From assembly GCF_003063475.1 (NCBI RefSeq), contig NZ_NESP01000001.1, forward strand, positions 2,542,001 through 2,606,000: a DNA stretch of 64,000 bases, read 5' to 3'. This document shows, piece by piece, positions 9,684-18,522 of the stretch. How positions within the stretch are numbered: position 1 is the first letter of the stretch; every line of letters starts with the position of its first letter. The stretch comes from Limnohabitans curvus (GTDB lineage: Bacteria; Pseudomonadota; Gammaproteobacteria; Burkholderiales; Burkholderiaceae_C). The position numbers and the translations under genes were made by a program. The notes under the pieces are model-generated. The model was given only the letters and a program-made list of their open reading frames with translations, was not told where the DNA came from and did no database searches.

Positions 9684-12089
9684 ATGACCGCCCCTTCAAT
9701 CGACACCGTTGCAGCCAAAGTTTGGGATTGCGATTTGCTCGTCGTGGGCTCGGGCGCAGGTGCGCTGTCCACCGCGGTGACGGCTGCACACCTTGGCCTC
9801 CAAGTCATCGTGGTGGAGAAAGACCCGCACTACGGCGGCACCACCGCTTGGTCGGGTGGCTGGATGTGGATTCCACGCAACCCATTTGCCATCCAAGCGG
9901 GCATCACCGAGCCGATTGAAAAACCGCTCTCATACTTGCGTCACGAGTTGGGCGAACAGTTTGATGAAATGCGTGCGCGCACGTTCCTCACCCACGGCCC
10001 ACGCATGGTGCGCTTCTTTGAAGAGCACACGGCTTTGCAGTTCATGGATGGCAACGCCGTTCCCGACTTCCATGGTCGCACCGAAGACGCGGCGCTGGGC
10101 GGCCGCTCGGTATGTGCAGCGCCGTTCAACGGTCGCTTGCTGGGCAAGCATGTGAAGCAGCTCAAAACACCTCTGTATGAGATGACTTTTCTGGGCATGG
10201 GCATTGCGTCGGGGGCTGACATTCGTCATTTCTTCAATGCCTTGCGTTCATGGGGCTCGTTCTTGCATGTGGCCAAGCGTGTCACACGTCATCTGTTGGA
10301 TTTGGCGATGCATGGCCGTGGCATGCAGTTGGTCAACGGCAATGCCTTGGTCGCTGGTTTGGCCAAATCTGCCTTTGATGCGGGTGTGGACATTCGCGTG
10401 AACAGCCCTGTGGTGCGTTTGGTCACAGAAGCCGGTGCTGACGGTGTGCAAAAAGTGCGTGGCGCTGTGGTGATGCACAACGGCGTTGAGCAAACCATCC
10501 GCGCCAAGCGCGGTGTGATGTTGGCCACAGGTGGCTTTCCGCATGACCCCGAGCGCAAGAGCCAACTGCTGCCACACGACCCCACAGGCCAACAACATTT
10601 CTCAGCCGCCTCGCGCGGCAACACCGGCGATGGTTTGCGCTTGGGCGAATCCGTCGGTGCTGTGGTGGCCAACGATTTGAAGCACGCGGCTGCGATGGCG
10701 CCCGTGTCTTTGGTGCCACGTGCCGATGGCTCAATCGCGCATTTCCCGCACTTGATTGAGCGCGGCAAGCCTGGCCTCATTGCCGTCACCCGCTTTGGCA
10801 AACGCTTTGTGAACGAAGCCGACTCGTACCACGACTTCATGCAAGGTTTGATCAACGCATTGCCAGAAGGCGAGCCCGTGCAAGCGTGGCTGGTGGTGGA
10901 CCACCGCTTCATCCGTCGCTGGGGCTTGGGTGCGGTCAAACCTGCACCTGTGCCCATGCACGGCATGTTGGCCAATGGTTACTTGAAGCGTGGCAGTACC
11001 TTGGCAGAGTTGGCGCAAGCATGTGGCATCGACGCCGTGGCTTTGCAAAACACCGTGGCCCGTTACAACACCCAAGCCGACATTGGCTACGACGGTGAAT
11101 TTGCCAAAGGCCAAACCGCCTACAACCGCGTGCAAGGCGACGCCACACACGAAGGCCGCAACCCCAACATGGCGCCCATTCAAGACGGCCCGTTTTTCGC
11201 CGTGCGCGTCGTGGCTGGCAGCTTGGGCACGTTTGCCGGTTTGCGCTGCAACGAACACGCGCAAGTGCTCAACGCGCAAGGCCGACCCATCGACGGTTTG
11301 TACGCCGGTGGCAACGACCTCTCCAGCGTGATGGGTGGCAACTACCCGAGTGGCGGCATCACCCTAGGCCCCGCCATGACCTTTGGTTATTTGGCTGCGC
11401 ATCATGCGGCCCGCTTGTCACCTGACTTCGCATCTTCCGAACATCCATTTTTGAAAAGGACCTCTCCCATGTATTACGAACTCGCCACCATGACGCTGCC
11501 CTTTGGCACCGCTGCCCAAGCCGCTGCCAACGTGCAAACTTTTTGCGCCCAAGGCCAAGGCGAATTGCTGGGCTGTTGGTTCACCGACATCGGTGTGCTC
11601 AATCAAATGATGGTGTTGCGCGGCTTTGACGACTTGGCCACCTTGCAAGCCGAACGCAACCGCACGCAACACAACGCCAGCCCCTTTGGCTGTGGCGACA
11701 TCTTCCAAAGCTTGGAGCAACACAGCTACCAAGGCTTCCCTTGGATGAAGCCTGTGCGCCCCAGTGCCGAGAGCGGCATCAATGGCCCCGTGTACGAAAT
11801 TCGCACCTACGGCATCAAACCCGGTGGCGTGCAACCCACGATTGATTTGTGGGAGCAAGCCATTCCCGTGCGCGAAAAAATTTCGCCTTGCGTGGTGGCG
11901 ATGGTCGCTTTGGATGGCCCGCTGCGCTTCACCAACATTTGGGCTTACCCCACACTCGACGCACGAAGCAAAGCGCGCGCGGATGCGGTGGCCCAAGGCA
12001 TCTGGCCACCCAAAGGCGGCCCCGCCAACTTGACCACCAACATGGTGTCCACCATTGCCATGCCTACCGCAGTTTCTCCATTGAAATAA
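9684..12089 (+). CDS. FAD-dependent dehydrogenase fused to a C-terminal NIPSNAP domain module
   Basis: This 801-residue protein joins two units that are usually separate, to my knowledge. Residues 1 to about 590 are a fumarate reductase/KstD-type flavoprotein: VVGSGAGALSTAVTAAHLG, GGTTAWSGGWMWIPRN, and the C-terminal AGGNDLSSVMGGNYPSGGITLGP. The remaining 206 residues, from the Met codon at 11469, form two NIPSNAP-type ferredoxin-like repeats, starting MYYELATMTLPFG and PVYEIRTYGIKPGG. An AAAAGGA sits just before that internal ATG, the remnant of (or a still active) separate ribosome-binding site. The start at 9684 is the first ATG after the IclR stop; an in-frame TTG at 9669 is an alternative. 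The flavoprotein part is paralogous to the one at 6131. Ring dehydrogenation of a hydroaromatic acid is inference; the NIPSNAP role is unknown. Confidence 0.85.
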   Translation: MTAPSIDTVAAKVWDCDLLVVGSGAGALSTAVTAAHLGLQVIVVEKDPHYGGTTAWSGGWMWIPRNPFAIQAGITEPIEKPLSYLRHELGEQFDEMRARTFLTHGPRMVRFFEEHTALQFMDGNAVPDFHGRTEDAALGGRSVCAAPFNGRLLGKHVKQLKTPLYEMTFLGMGIASGADIRHFFNALRSWGSFLHVAKRVTRHLLDLAMHGRGMQLVNGNALVAGLAKSAFDAGVDIRVNSPVVRLVTEAGADGVQKVRGAVVMHNGVEQTIRAKRGVMLATGGFPHDPERKSQLLPHDPTGQQHFSAASRGNTGDGLRLGESVGAVVANDLKHAAAMAPVSLVPRADGSIAHFPHLIERGKPGLIAVTRFGKRFVNEADSYHDFMQGLINALPEGEPVQAWLVVDHRFIRRWGLGAVKPAPVPMHGMLANGYLKRGSTLAELAQACGIDAVALQNTVARYNTQADIGYDGEFAKGQTAYNRVQGDATHEGRNPNMAPIQDGPFFAVRVVAGSLGTFAGLRCNEHAQVLNAQGRPIDGLYAGGNDLSSVMGGNYPSGGITLGPAMTFGYLAAHHAARLSPDFASSEHPFLKRTSPMYYELATMTLPFGTAAQAAANVQTFCAQGQGELLGCWFTDIGVLNQMMVLRGFDDLATLQAERNRTQHNASPFGCGDIFQSLEQHSYQGFPWMKPVRPSAESGINGPVYEIRTYGIKPGGVQPTIDLWEQAIPVREKISPCVVAMVALDGPLRFTNIWAYPTLDARSKARADAVAQGIWPPKGGPANLTTNMVSTIAMPTAVSPLK

Positions 12090-12109
12090 GTCATTCAAGG
12101 TAGCTCACC

Positions 12110-12919
12110 ATGCGCACTTATTCACTCGCGTACTTAACGGCCAACGCATCCACGGTGTCGCAAGCCATTGGCATTGCGGCAGAGCTGGGCTATGGTTTTG
12201 TGGGCTTGCGTTTGCAACCCAATGGGCCTGGCGCTCCGTTTCAAAGTTTCATCGACGATGCCACCGTGCAGCGCGAAACCTTGGCGCGCATGGCCGACAC
12301 GGGTGTGCAGGTGTTTGACCTTGAAATCATTCGCATCGGCGAACAGTTTGACCCCGTGGTGCACCGCCCCTTGTTAGAGGCGGGGGCCGCACTCAAAGCC
12401 CGTGCGGTGTTGATTGCAGCCGACGACAGCAACGAACAGCGTTTGGCCCACCATTACGCGCAACTGTGTGAGTTCATGCAGCCCTACGGCCTCACCGCAG
12501 ATTTAGAGTTCATGCCGTGGACGGGCGTGAAAGATGCACAAGCCGCGATGCGTGTGGTCAAACAAGCTGGCACGCCGATGAACGCTGGCATCTTGGTGGA
12601 TGCCTTGCACTTTGGTCGCTCCACCACCAGCTTGGCAGACATTGCCGCCATCCCGCGCGAGTTGCTGCATTACGCACAAATGTGCGATGCACAAGCAGGG
12701 TTGAACTTCACCACAGAGCAGCTGATTCACACCGCACGCCAAGAGCGTTTGTTGCCAGGTGAAGGCAATATTGACGTCAAAGGGTTGTTTGCCACCTTGC
12801 CGCAAGACTTGCCAGTGAGCGTAGAAATCGTGAACCTTGAGCGTTCGAAGCCGATCGGCGACAAGGCTTGGGCTGAGCTGTGTCTCAACGCCACCCAGAA
12901 AGTTTTGGGCGATGCCTGA
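12110..12919 (+). CDS. TIM-barrel sugar phosphate isomerase/epimerase family protein
   Basis: This 269-residue protein belongs to the xylose isomerase-like/AP endonuclease 2 TIM-barrel family. Candidate metal ligands are the Glu in TADLEFMPWTGV, the Asp/His pair in ILVDALHFGRS and the Glu in VSVEIVNLERS. The family includes epimerases, isomerases and 3-dehydroshikimate dehydratases of the AsbF/QuiC group. This protein lacks the EGLSWGR segment typical of QuiC, which is found instead in the protein at 27487. It begins 20 bases after the FAD-NIPSNAP gene and completes the IclR-led unit. It converges with the next IclR gene, stop codons 19 bases apart. It probably rearranges an intermediate made by the FAD enzymes; the reaction is not known. 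Confidence 0.75.
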   Translation: MRTYSLAYLTANASTVSQAIGIAAELGYGFVGLRLQPNGPGAPFQSFIDDATVQRETLARMADTGVQVFDLEIIRIGEQFDPVVHRPLLEAGAALKARAVLIAADDSNEQRLAHHYAQLCEFMQPYGLTADLEFMPWTGVKDAQAAMRVVKQAGTPMNAGILVDALHFGRSTTSLADIAAIPRELLHYAQMCDAQAGLNFTTEQLIHTARQERLLPGEGNIDVKGLFATLPQDLPVSVEIVNLERSKPIGDKAWAELCLNATQKVLGDA

Positions 12920-12938
12920 TCGTGTTTGCCACGCTGAG

Positions 12939-13721
12939 TTAAATCAAGGGTCGCAAACTCTGCGCGACTTCGCGCAACACCGGCAACACGCGGTTCACGG
13001 CTTCCTTCGAAGCCTCGTGCTGAATGGGCATGCTCACGGTCAGCGCGCCTTGCACATTCCCTTTGTGGTCACGCAAGGGCACCGCCACACCGCGGTACGC
13101 CAAGTCGAGTTGCTGCTCGGACAGCGCCCAGTCTTGTGCGCGGATGCGGGCCAACTCGGCGCGCATGCGTTTGGGGTCAGTGATGGTGTGCGAGGTGAAC
13201 GCCTTGAGTTCATGGTTGGCCAACCACGCGTCCACTTCTTCTTCGCCCAACAGCGCGAGCAACAACACGCCCGCACTGGTGAGGTGACAGGGCACACGCG
13301 CCCCCAGTGCGAAGCTGGTGTTCATGCTGCGGTTTTGTCCGTTGCGCGCGATATAGACCAAGTCGTAGCCATCGAGCACGGCGACAAACGAAATTTCTTG
13401 TGTGCCCATCGCCAAGCGTTGCAACGAGGGTTGCACGATGCGCGGCAAGCGCGCCGACTCCAAGTACGACTGGCCCAAACGCATGACCTTGGGCGTGAGC
13501 CAAAACAACTTGCCGTCAGTGGTCACAAAACCCAAATGGGCGAGGGTGAGCAAGTAACGCCTCGCTGCCGTGCGCGTCAAACCACAACGTTGTCCGGCTT
13601 GCGTGGCGGTCAAGCGCGGGTTGTGTTCGTCAAAGGTTTGCAGCATCGCCAAACCTTTGTCCAGACCGGCGATCCAGTCTTTCTTGTCCATGCCCGTCGA
13701 TTGCGTCAAAAGTGTGTTCAT
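12939..13721 (-). CDS. IclR-family transcriptional regulator (second)
   Basis: This is a 260-residue regulator of the PcaR/PobR-like IclR branch. The helix-turn-helix is LTATQAGQRCGLTRTAARRYLL. The effector domain contains SFVAVLDGYDLVYIARNGQNRSMNTSFALGARVPCH and DLAYRGVAVPLRDHKGNVQGALTVS. The start at 13721 gives MNTLLTQSTG; a GTG at 13766 and an ATG at 13691 are also possible because none has a clear ribosome-binding site. It is divergent from the Liv-type ABC operon, and the gap holds a palindrome with the same GTTCAA half-site as the one beside the first IclR gene. PcaR/PobR relatives respond to aromatic acids, which suits the context. Confidence 0.9.
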   Translation of the reverse strand: MNTLLTQSTGMDKKDWIAGLDKGLAMLQTFDEHNPRLTATQAGQRCGLTRTAARRYLLTLAHLGFVTTDGKLFWLTPKVMRLGQSYLESARLPRIVQPSLQRLAMGTQEISFVAVLDGYDLVYIARNGQNRSMNTSFALGARVPCHLTSAGVLLLALLGEEEVDAWLANHELKAFTSHTITDPKRMRAELARIRAQDWALSEQQLDLAYRGVAVPLRDHKGNVQGALTVSMPIQHEASKEAVNRVLPVLREVAQSLRPLI

Positions 13722-13832
13722 AGCGTGTGCAGGGGGAAACCCGAGATGGGATCGATGATCGCACACGAGCGTTCGTTAATCGCGCATTTGGGATTAATTT
13801 ATCCCTCACTTCACACTTTTCCAATTAAATTT

Positions 13833-13860
13833 CACACGTTCAATGCCTTTGAACGGTGTG
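13833..13860. promoter_or_regulatory. Candidate IclR operator upstream of the ABC importer
   Basis: The core arms are GTTCAA (13838-13843) and TTGAAC (13849-13854), separated by 5 bases. Outer arms CACAC (13833-13837) and GTGTG (13856-13860) continue the dyad with one extra base on the right. It lies about 70 bases before the binding-protein start and about 110 bases from the IclR start. The half-site is identical to that in the palindrome at 8772-8800. Confidence 0.6.
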
Positions 13861-13926
13861 TCGCTGATTTCATCACCCCGAGCCACCAAACAAAGGCTCA
13901 ATTTCAACCCCAAAGAGGAGACATCC

Positions 13927-15072
13927 ATGAATAAACGTTCCACCTTAAAAGCTGTAGCTGCCGCCGCGATTTTTGCGTTGGCAGGCGTGGCGCACGCCCA
14001 GCAAACCATCAAGATTGCCAACATCGTTGAGCTCTCAGGTCCTGGCACCACAGCCGGTACGGTGTTCAAGAACGGCGTGGAGTTGGCGGTCAAAGAGATC
14101 AACGACAACGGCGGTATCTTGGGCAAGAAAATCGAGAACTACACCGTTGACACACAAACCAACCCTGGCGTAGCCAAGGGTTTGACCCAGAAGGCTGTGG
14201 ACGACGGCGTGTTCGCCATTTTTGGCCCCGTGTACTCGGGCTCCATCATGGTGTCCATGGCTGAATCCAAGCGCGGCGAAGTGCCTAACTTCACTGGCGG
14301 CGAAGCTGCATCTATCACTGCACAAGGCAACCCTTATGTGTTCCGTACCGCGTTTGGTCAAAGTACATCGTTCCCCAAGCTCGCTAAGTTCATCAACACC
14401 AAAGCCAAAACTTTGGCAGTGATTTATGTGAACAACGACTTCGGCAAAGGCGGCCGTGACACCTTGGCCAAATTGCTCGATGGCAGCCCTACGAAAGTGG
14501 TGGCCGACATTTCGACAGACGCAGGTCAAGTCGACTTCTCCGCTGCGGTGTTGAAAGCCAAACAAAGCAACGCCGACGCGATTTTTGCGTACACCAACGA
14601 AGAAGAATCTGCACGTTTGTTGCGTGAGTTGAAGAAACAAGGTTGGACCAAGCCTGTGATCGGCGAGACCACTTTGACAGGTCAAAAAGTGATCGAACTG
14701 GCGGGTGATGCGGCCAACGGTGCAATGGCCCACGTGGGTTTGACCGTGGATGCCCCCAACCCAGAAATGTTGAAGTTCAAGGCCAAGTACTACCAAGCCT
14801 ACGGCAGTATTTCTGACCACAACGGCATCAAGGGCTACACCGGTGTGTACGTCTTGAAAGCCGCCATCGAAAAAGTGGGCAAGCTCGACCGCAAGGCCGT
14901 CGCTCAAGCTTTGCATGGCATCAACATCAGCGCTAAGAAAAACCCAGGCGTCATCATGGACGTGAGCTTTGACGCCAACGGTGACCTCGACCGCGAAAGC
15001 TTCTTGATCGAAGTGAAAAACGGACGTCAAGTGGTGACCGCTACTTTGCCCGCTTTGAACGCGAAGAAGTAA
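13927..15072 (+). CDS. Branched-chain amino acid/aromatic acid-type ABC transporter periplasmic binding protein
   Basis: This is a 381-residue HAAT-family (Leu/Ile/Val-type) binding protein. The start at 13927 has AAAGAGGAG upstream and gives a classical signal peptide (MNKRSTLKA, a hydrophobic AAAAIFALAG core, and cleavage after AHA). An in-frame start 84 bases upstream would put non-signal sequence in front and run through the operator. Family features are ELSGPGTTAGTVFKNGVELAVKEIN, TNPGVAKGLTQKAV and YVNNDFGKGGRDTLAKLL. The gene is first in an operon with both permeases and both ATPases, but a terminator follows it, as is common where binding protein must be in excess. Many HAAT systems carry aromatic or hydroaromatic acids; that ligand is inferred from the surroundings. 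Confidence 0.9.
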   Translation: MNKRSTLKAVAAAAIFALAGVAHAQQTIKIANIVELSGPGTTAGTVFKNGVELAVKEINDNGGILGKKIENYTVDTQTNPGVAKGLTQKAVDDGVFAIFGPVYSGSIMVSMAESKRGEVPNFTGGEAASITAQGNPYVFRTAFGQSTSFPKLAKFINTKAKTLAVIYVNNDFGKGGRDTLAKLLDGSPTKVVADISTDAGQVDFSAAVLKAKQSNADAIFAYTNEEESARLLRELKKQGWTKPVIGETTLTGQKVIELAGDAANGAMAHVGLTVDAPNPEMLKFKAKYYQAYGSISDHNGIKGYTGVYVLKAAIEKVGKLDRKAVAQALHGINISAKKNPGVIMDVSFDANGDLDRESFLIEVKNGRQVVTATLPALNAKK

Positions 15073-15082
15073 CCAAGAAAAC

Positions 15083-15117
15083 AAGGCACGCCTATTTCGG
15101 GCGTGCCTTTCTTTTTT
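15083..15117 (+). terminator. Partial terminator between binding protein and permease genes
   Basis: The stem AAGGCACGCC (15083-15092) pairs with GGCGTGCCTT (15100-15109) around a 7-base loop and is followed by a T-rich run to 15116. It lies 10 bases after the binding-protein stop and 14 bases before the permease ATG. It probably reduces, rather than abolishes, transcription of the permease and ATPase genes. Confidence 0.8.
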
Positions 15118-15130
15118 CAAGCGAAACGAC

Positions 15131-16006
15131 ATGACCGACTTCTTACAACTCTTTTTCAGTGGCCTCGCCACCGGCAGCATTTATGCGCTGGCGGCCTTGG
15201 GCTTTACCTTGCTTTGGCAAGCTTCGGGCACCATCAACTTCGCGCAAGGCGAGTTTGTGATGCTGCCTGCTTTCATGATGCTGGGCTTCTTGGCCGCAGG
15301 CTTTCCTTTGGTGCTGAGTTTTGCTGCGAGTTGTGTGGTGTCGGTCTTTGTGCTGGGCTGGTTGTTCAAGCGTGGCGTGGTGGACCCCCTCTTCAAGTTC
15401 GGCATGATGCCCATCGTGGTGGCGACCATTGGTCTGTCCATCGCCATGCGCAATGCCGTGCGTGCGGGTTACAGCGCAGAGCCGCATCCATTCCCGAATC
15501 TGTTTCCAGACGAGGTGTACAACATTGCCGGTGTGACCATTTCGGCCACCGACATTGGCACCTTTGTCTTTGCGATTGCGCTGGTGTTGGTGACACAAGC
15601 TTTCTTGGCCAAGACCGTCACCGGTCGTGCCATGCAAGCCGTGGCGCAAAACACCGAGAGCGCTTCGGTGTTGGGCATCAATGTGCCCCGCATGATTTTT
15701 TACACCTTCGCCATCAACGCGTTGCTGGCTGCTGCCGCTGCGATTTTGGTGACACCCACCTACTTGGCGAAGTTCGACATGGGCGCGTCGCTGGGCAACA
15801 AGGCCTTCTTCGCCGCCATCATCGGTGGCTTCAACAACTCACGCGGTGCGTTGTTGGGCGGCGTGATTGTGGGCGTGTGTGAAAACTTGGCTGCGGCCTA
15901 CATTTCGCCTGCCTACAAAGATGCGGTGGCCTTGGTTATTTTCATGGTCGTGATTTTGTTCAAGCCACAAGGCTTGCTCGGAAAAAAAGTGGAGCGCAAA
16001 GTATGA
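15131..16006 (+). CDS. livH: ABC transporter permease, LivH type
   Basis: This 291-residue inner-membrane protein has about eight hydrophobic segments and LivH landmarks: GSIYALAALGFTLLWQASGTINFAQGEFVML near the N-terminus, and GRAMQAVAQNTESASVLGIN, the cytoplasmic loop that docks the ATPases. GGFNNSRGALLGGVIVGVCENLAA lies near the C-terminus. It forms the translocation pore with the LivM-type subunit encoded next, whose start overlaps its last four bases (ATGA). The substrate is set by the binding protein at 13927, so 'branched-chain amino acid' is only the family name here. Confidence 0.92.
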   Translation: MTDFLQLFFSGLATGSIYALAALGFTLLWQASGTINFAQGEFVMLPAFMMLGFLAAGFPLVLSFAASCVVSVFVLGWLFKRGVVDPLFKFGMMPIVVATIGLSIAMRNAVRAGYSAEPHPFPNLFPDEVYNIAGVTISATDIGTFVFAIALVLVTQAFLAKTVTGRAMQAVAQNTESASVLGINVPRMIFYTFAINALLAAAAAILVTPTYLAKFDMGASLGNKAFFAAIIGGFNNSRGALLGGVIVGVCENLAAAYISPAYKDAVALVIFMVVILFKPQGLLGKKVERKV

Positions 16007-16986
16007 AGAAGCTCGCAATTCTTGCCGGCCTCTTGGGGCTGTTGGTCTGTATTTTTGTGCCCACGCTGCTCAAAAACCACGGCATTTATTTGTTCACCTA
16101 TTGGCTGATTTACGTCATTGCCACCATGGGCTTGAACCTCACCATCGGTTACGCCGGTCAAAAGTCACTCGGCCATGCCGCGTTCTTTGGCATTGGTGCC
16201 TACACCGTGGCTGTTTTGATGCAGGCGGGTTATAGCTTTTGGCTCGGCATGCCGCTTGCAGCGTTGGGCTGCTTTGTGGTGGGCTTGGCCTTGGGCTTTC
16301 CTGCGTTGCGCGTGCAAACCATTTACTTGGCATTCGCCACGCTCGGTTTCAACACCGCGGTGTGGTTGGTGATGCGCAACGAAGAGTGGCTCACCGGCGG
16401 CACCTTCGGCATCAACAACATTGCACGCCCTGAAGCCTTCGGCATCAGCTTTGATGGCAATTTGGCTTATTACTACTTGGTGTTGGCATTTGCCGTGGTG
16501 TTGGGCTTGCTCTTGTGGGGTTTGCTCAATTCACCTTGGGGCAAAGCGTTTACCGCTTTGCGTGACAACCCGATTCGTGCCGAGAGCTTGGGCGTGGACA
16601 TCCGTGGCTACACCTTGTTGAGCTTTGCGATTGGCGCGGCCTATGCCGGTATCGCCGGTGGTTTGTTTGGTTCGATGGTGCAGTTCATCGACCCTGCACC
16701 GTTCACGGTGGAAGCGTCCATCATGATGTACCTCATGGTGGTGGTGGGTGGCCCTGGTTATTTCTTGGGTCCCTTGCTGGGCGCTGCGGTGGGCGTGATC
16801 TTGCCCGAGTGGTTGCGTTTTGCGCAGGCTTGGTATTTGTTTGTGTTCGGCACTGCCGTGGTGATGTTGATGATTTGGCTGCCCGATGGTTTGCTGAGCA
16901 TTCCAGACCGCATCCGTGCAAAACGTCAGTCGCGTGAAGCCTCTGCTGCGCGTGCGGCGGCTGGTCAATCAGGAGTGAAAGCATGA
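16003..16986 (+). CDS. livM: ABC transporter permease, LivM type
   Basis: This 327-residue polytopic membrane protein carries the LivM hallmarks LNLTIGYAGQKSLGHAAFFGIGAYT, GFPALRVQTIYLAFATLGF and FTALRDNPIRAESLGVDIRGYTL. The last of these is the ATPase-coupling loop. The C-terminal 25 residues are charged and Ala-rich (RIRAKRQSREASAARAAAG) and should be cytoplasmic. The start overlaps the livH stop and the stop overlaps the livG start as ATGA at 16983-16986, so three genes are translationally coupled. It pairs with LivH as the heterodimeric pore of the same importer. Confidence 0.92.
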   Translation: MKKLAILAGLLGLLVCIFVPTLLKNHGIYLFTYWLIYVIATMGLNLTIGYAGQKSLGHAAFFGIGAYTVAVLMQAGYSFWLGMPLAALGCFVVGLALGFPALRVQTIYLAFATLGFNTAVWLVMRNEEWLTGGTFGINNIARPEAFGISFDGNLAYYYLVLAFAVVLGLLLWGLLNSPWGKAFTALRDNPIRAESLGVDIRGYTLLSFAIGAAYAGIAGGLFGSMVQFIDPAPFTVEASIMMYLMVVVGGPGYFLGPLLGAAVGVILPEWLRFAQAWYLFVFGTAVVMLMIWLPDGLLSIPDRIRAKRQSREASAARAAAGQSGVKA

Positions 16987-17756
16987 CCATGTCTACCAAC
17001 CAACCCGTTCTCAAAGTCACCGACTTGAAGAAGGCCTACGGCGCGATTCAAGCGGTGGGTGGCGTGTCTTTTGAAGTGCGCCCCGGTGAAATCTTTGGCG
17101 TCATTGGCCCCAACGGTTCTGGCAAAACAACCCTGTTCAACAGCATGTTGGGCCAGATCACACCGGACACCGGCAAGATTGAACTCAATGGTCAAAACGT
17201 GACGCAGTTAGGTCCTTTGGAACTCAATCGCTTGGGCGTAGGCCGCACTTTCCAAACCCTTCAGGTGTTTGGCAAGATGACCGTGCGCGACAACTTGATC
17301 GTGGCCGCGCAAGAGCACCAAGGCACCATGTTCAGCCGCATGTTTGCCCCCAGCGATTCCAACTTGGGTGACAAGGCGGATGCCTTGATTGACCAATTCC
17401 ACATCCGACATGTGGCCGACAAAAAAGCGGGCGAGTTGAGCTACGGCCAACAAAAACTGGTGGACATTGCCATGGCCTTCATGAGCGAACCTGCCCTGGT
17501 GTTGCTTGACGAACCCTGCGCGGGTGTGAACCCATCGCTGGTGGGCGGCATCAGCACCTTGCTGAAAGACTTGAACAAAACCCAAAGAGCAGACGGCAAG
17601 GCCAGCAGTTTTGTGGTGATTGAACACAACATGGACTTTGTGATGGACCTGTGCCACCGCATCATGGTGATGGTCGAAGGCAAGGTGATGGCCATTGGCA
17701 CACCCGCTGAGATTCGCGCCAACAAACAAGTGCTCGACGCTTACTTGGGAAGCTGA
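16983..17756 (+). CDS. livG: ABC transporter ATP-binding protein, LivG type
   Basis: This 257-residue ATPase has Walker A GPNGSGKTT, signature LSYGQQKLVDIAMAF, Walker B ALVLLDEPCAGVNP and the switch His in VVIEHNMDFVMDL. The signature reads LSYGQ rather than LSGGQ, which is usual for LivG. The ATG at 16983 overlaps the livM stop; a second in-frame ATG six bases later (MSTNQP) could also serve. It should sit on the cytoplasmic face of the LivHM pore with the LivF-type ATPase, whose gene follows after two bases. Confidence 0.92.
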   Translation: MTMSTNQPVLKVTDLKKAYGAIQAVGGVSFEVRPGEIFGVIGPNGSGKTTLFNSMLGQITPDTGKIELNGQNVTQLGPLELNRLGVGRTFQTLQVFGKMTVRDNLIVAAQEHQGTMFSRMFAPSDSNLGDKADALIDQFHIRHVADKKAGELSYGQQKLVDIAMAFMSEPALVLLDEPCAGVNPSLVGGISTLLKDLNKTQRADGKASSFVVIEHNMDFVMDLCHRIMVMVEGKVMAIGTPAEIRANKQVLDAYLGS

Positions 17757-17758
17757 TC

Positions 17759-18520
17759 ATGACCACACACAACAACACAACACCGTGCATCGAGTTTGAC
17801 GATGTCGTGGCGGGTTACAAAGATTTCATGATCTTGAACAACCTGTCGTTCACTGTGCCCAAGGGCTCCATCACCTTGCTGATTGGCCCCAACGGCGCAG
17901 GTAAGTCCACTGTGCTCAAAACCTTGTTTGGCTTGCTCACACCGCGCCAAGGCAAGATTCGTTTGAATGGCGACGACATCACCGGCGCCACACAAAAAGA
18001 CTTGCTCGCGCGCGGCATTGCCTTTGTGCCGCAAGGTCGCAATTTGTTTGGCCAACTCTCAGTGTATGAAAACCTAGAGCTGGGTGGCATCACGCTGGGC
18101 ATGAAAACCACGCACGAGCGCATTCCTGAAGTGCTGGAATTTTTCCCACGCGTGAAAGAGCGCATGAACTCCTTGGCATCTTCGTTGTCAGGCGGTGAAC
18201 AAAAGCAACTCGAAATTGGCCGCGCTTTGCTGCTGCGTCCCAAGGTCTTGTTGATTGACGAGCCCTCGATTGGTTTGTCACCCATGGTGGTGCAGGACGT
18301 GTTCAAGCTCTTGCGCAAGCTGGCTGACCAAGGCACCACGGTGCTGATGGTGGAGCAAAACGTGAAGAGTGCGCTCAAGTACTCGGACAACGCCATTGCT
18401 TTGGAGTCTGGCCGTTTGGTGCTGTACAAATCAGCCGCCGAAATTTTGGCTGACCCCCAAATGGAACGTTTGTTCTTGGGCGGCGCACACACCACCACGG
18501 CTGCAGCAGCGACCGTTTAA
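17759..18520 (+). CDS. livF: ABC transporter ATP-binding protein, LivF type
   Basis: This 253-residue ATPase is the second nucleotide-binding subunit of the importer. It shows Walker A GPNGAGKST, GIAFVPQGRNLFGQLSVYENLELGG (the Q-loop region of LivF proteins), signature SLSGGEQKQLEIGRAL, Walker B VLLIDEPSIGLSP and the switch His-like position in MVEQNVKSALKYSD. It starts two bases after livG, and a Gfo/Idh dehydrogenase gene follows after another two bases. The importer and that enzyme are therefore probably one transcript. Confidence 0.92.
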   Translation: MTTHNNTTPCIEFDDVVAGYKDFMILNNLSFTVPKGSITLLIGPNGAGKSTVLKTLFGLLTPRQGKIRLNGDDITGATQKDLLARGIAFVPQGRNLFGQLSVYENLELGGITLGMKTTHERIPEVLEFFPRVKERMNSLASSLSGGEQKQLEIGRALLLRPKVLLIDEPSIGLSPMVVQDVFKLLRKLADQGTTVLMVEQNVKSALKYSDNAIALESGRLVLYKSAAEILADPQMERLFLGGAHTTTAAAATV

Positions 18521-18522
18521 GC

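Noticed and set aside
12837..13934. Long plus-strand frame across the second IclR gene into the ABC operon leader
   Set aside because: It is antisense to a clear IclR protein and runs through the operator region; composition is shadow-like.
14035..15180. Minus-strand frame opposite the ABC binding protein and permease start
   Set aside because: The plus-strand binding protein has a signal peptide and full family motifs. The antisense frame also crosses the terminator at 15083-15117.
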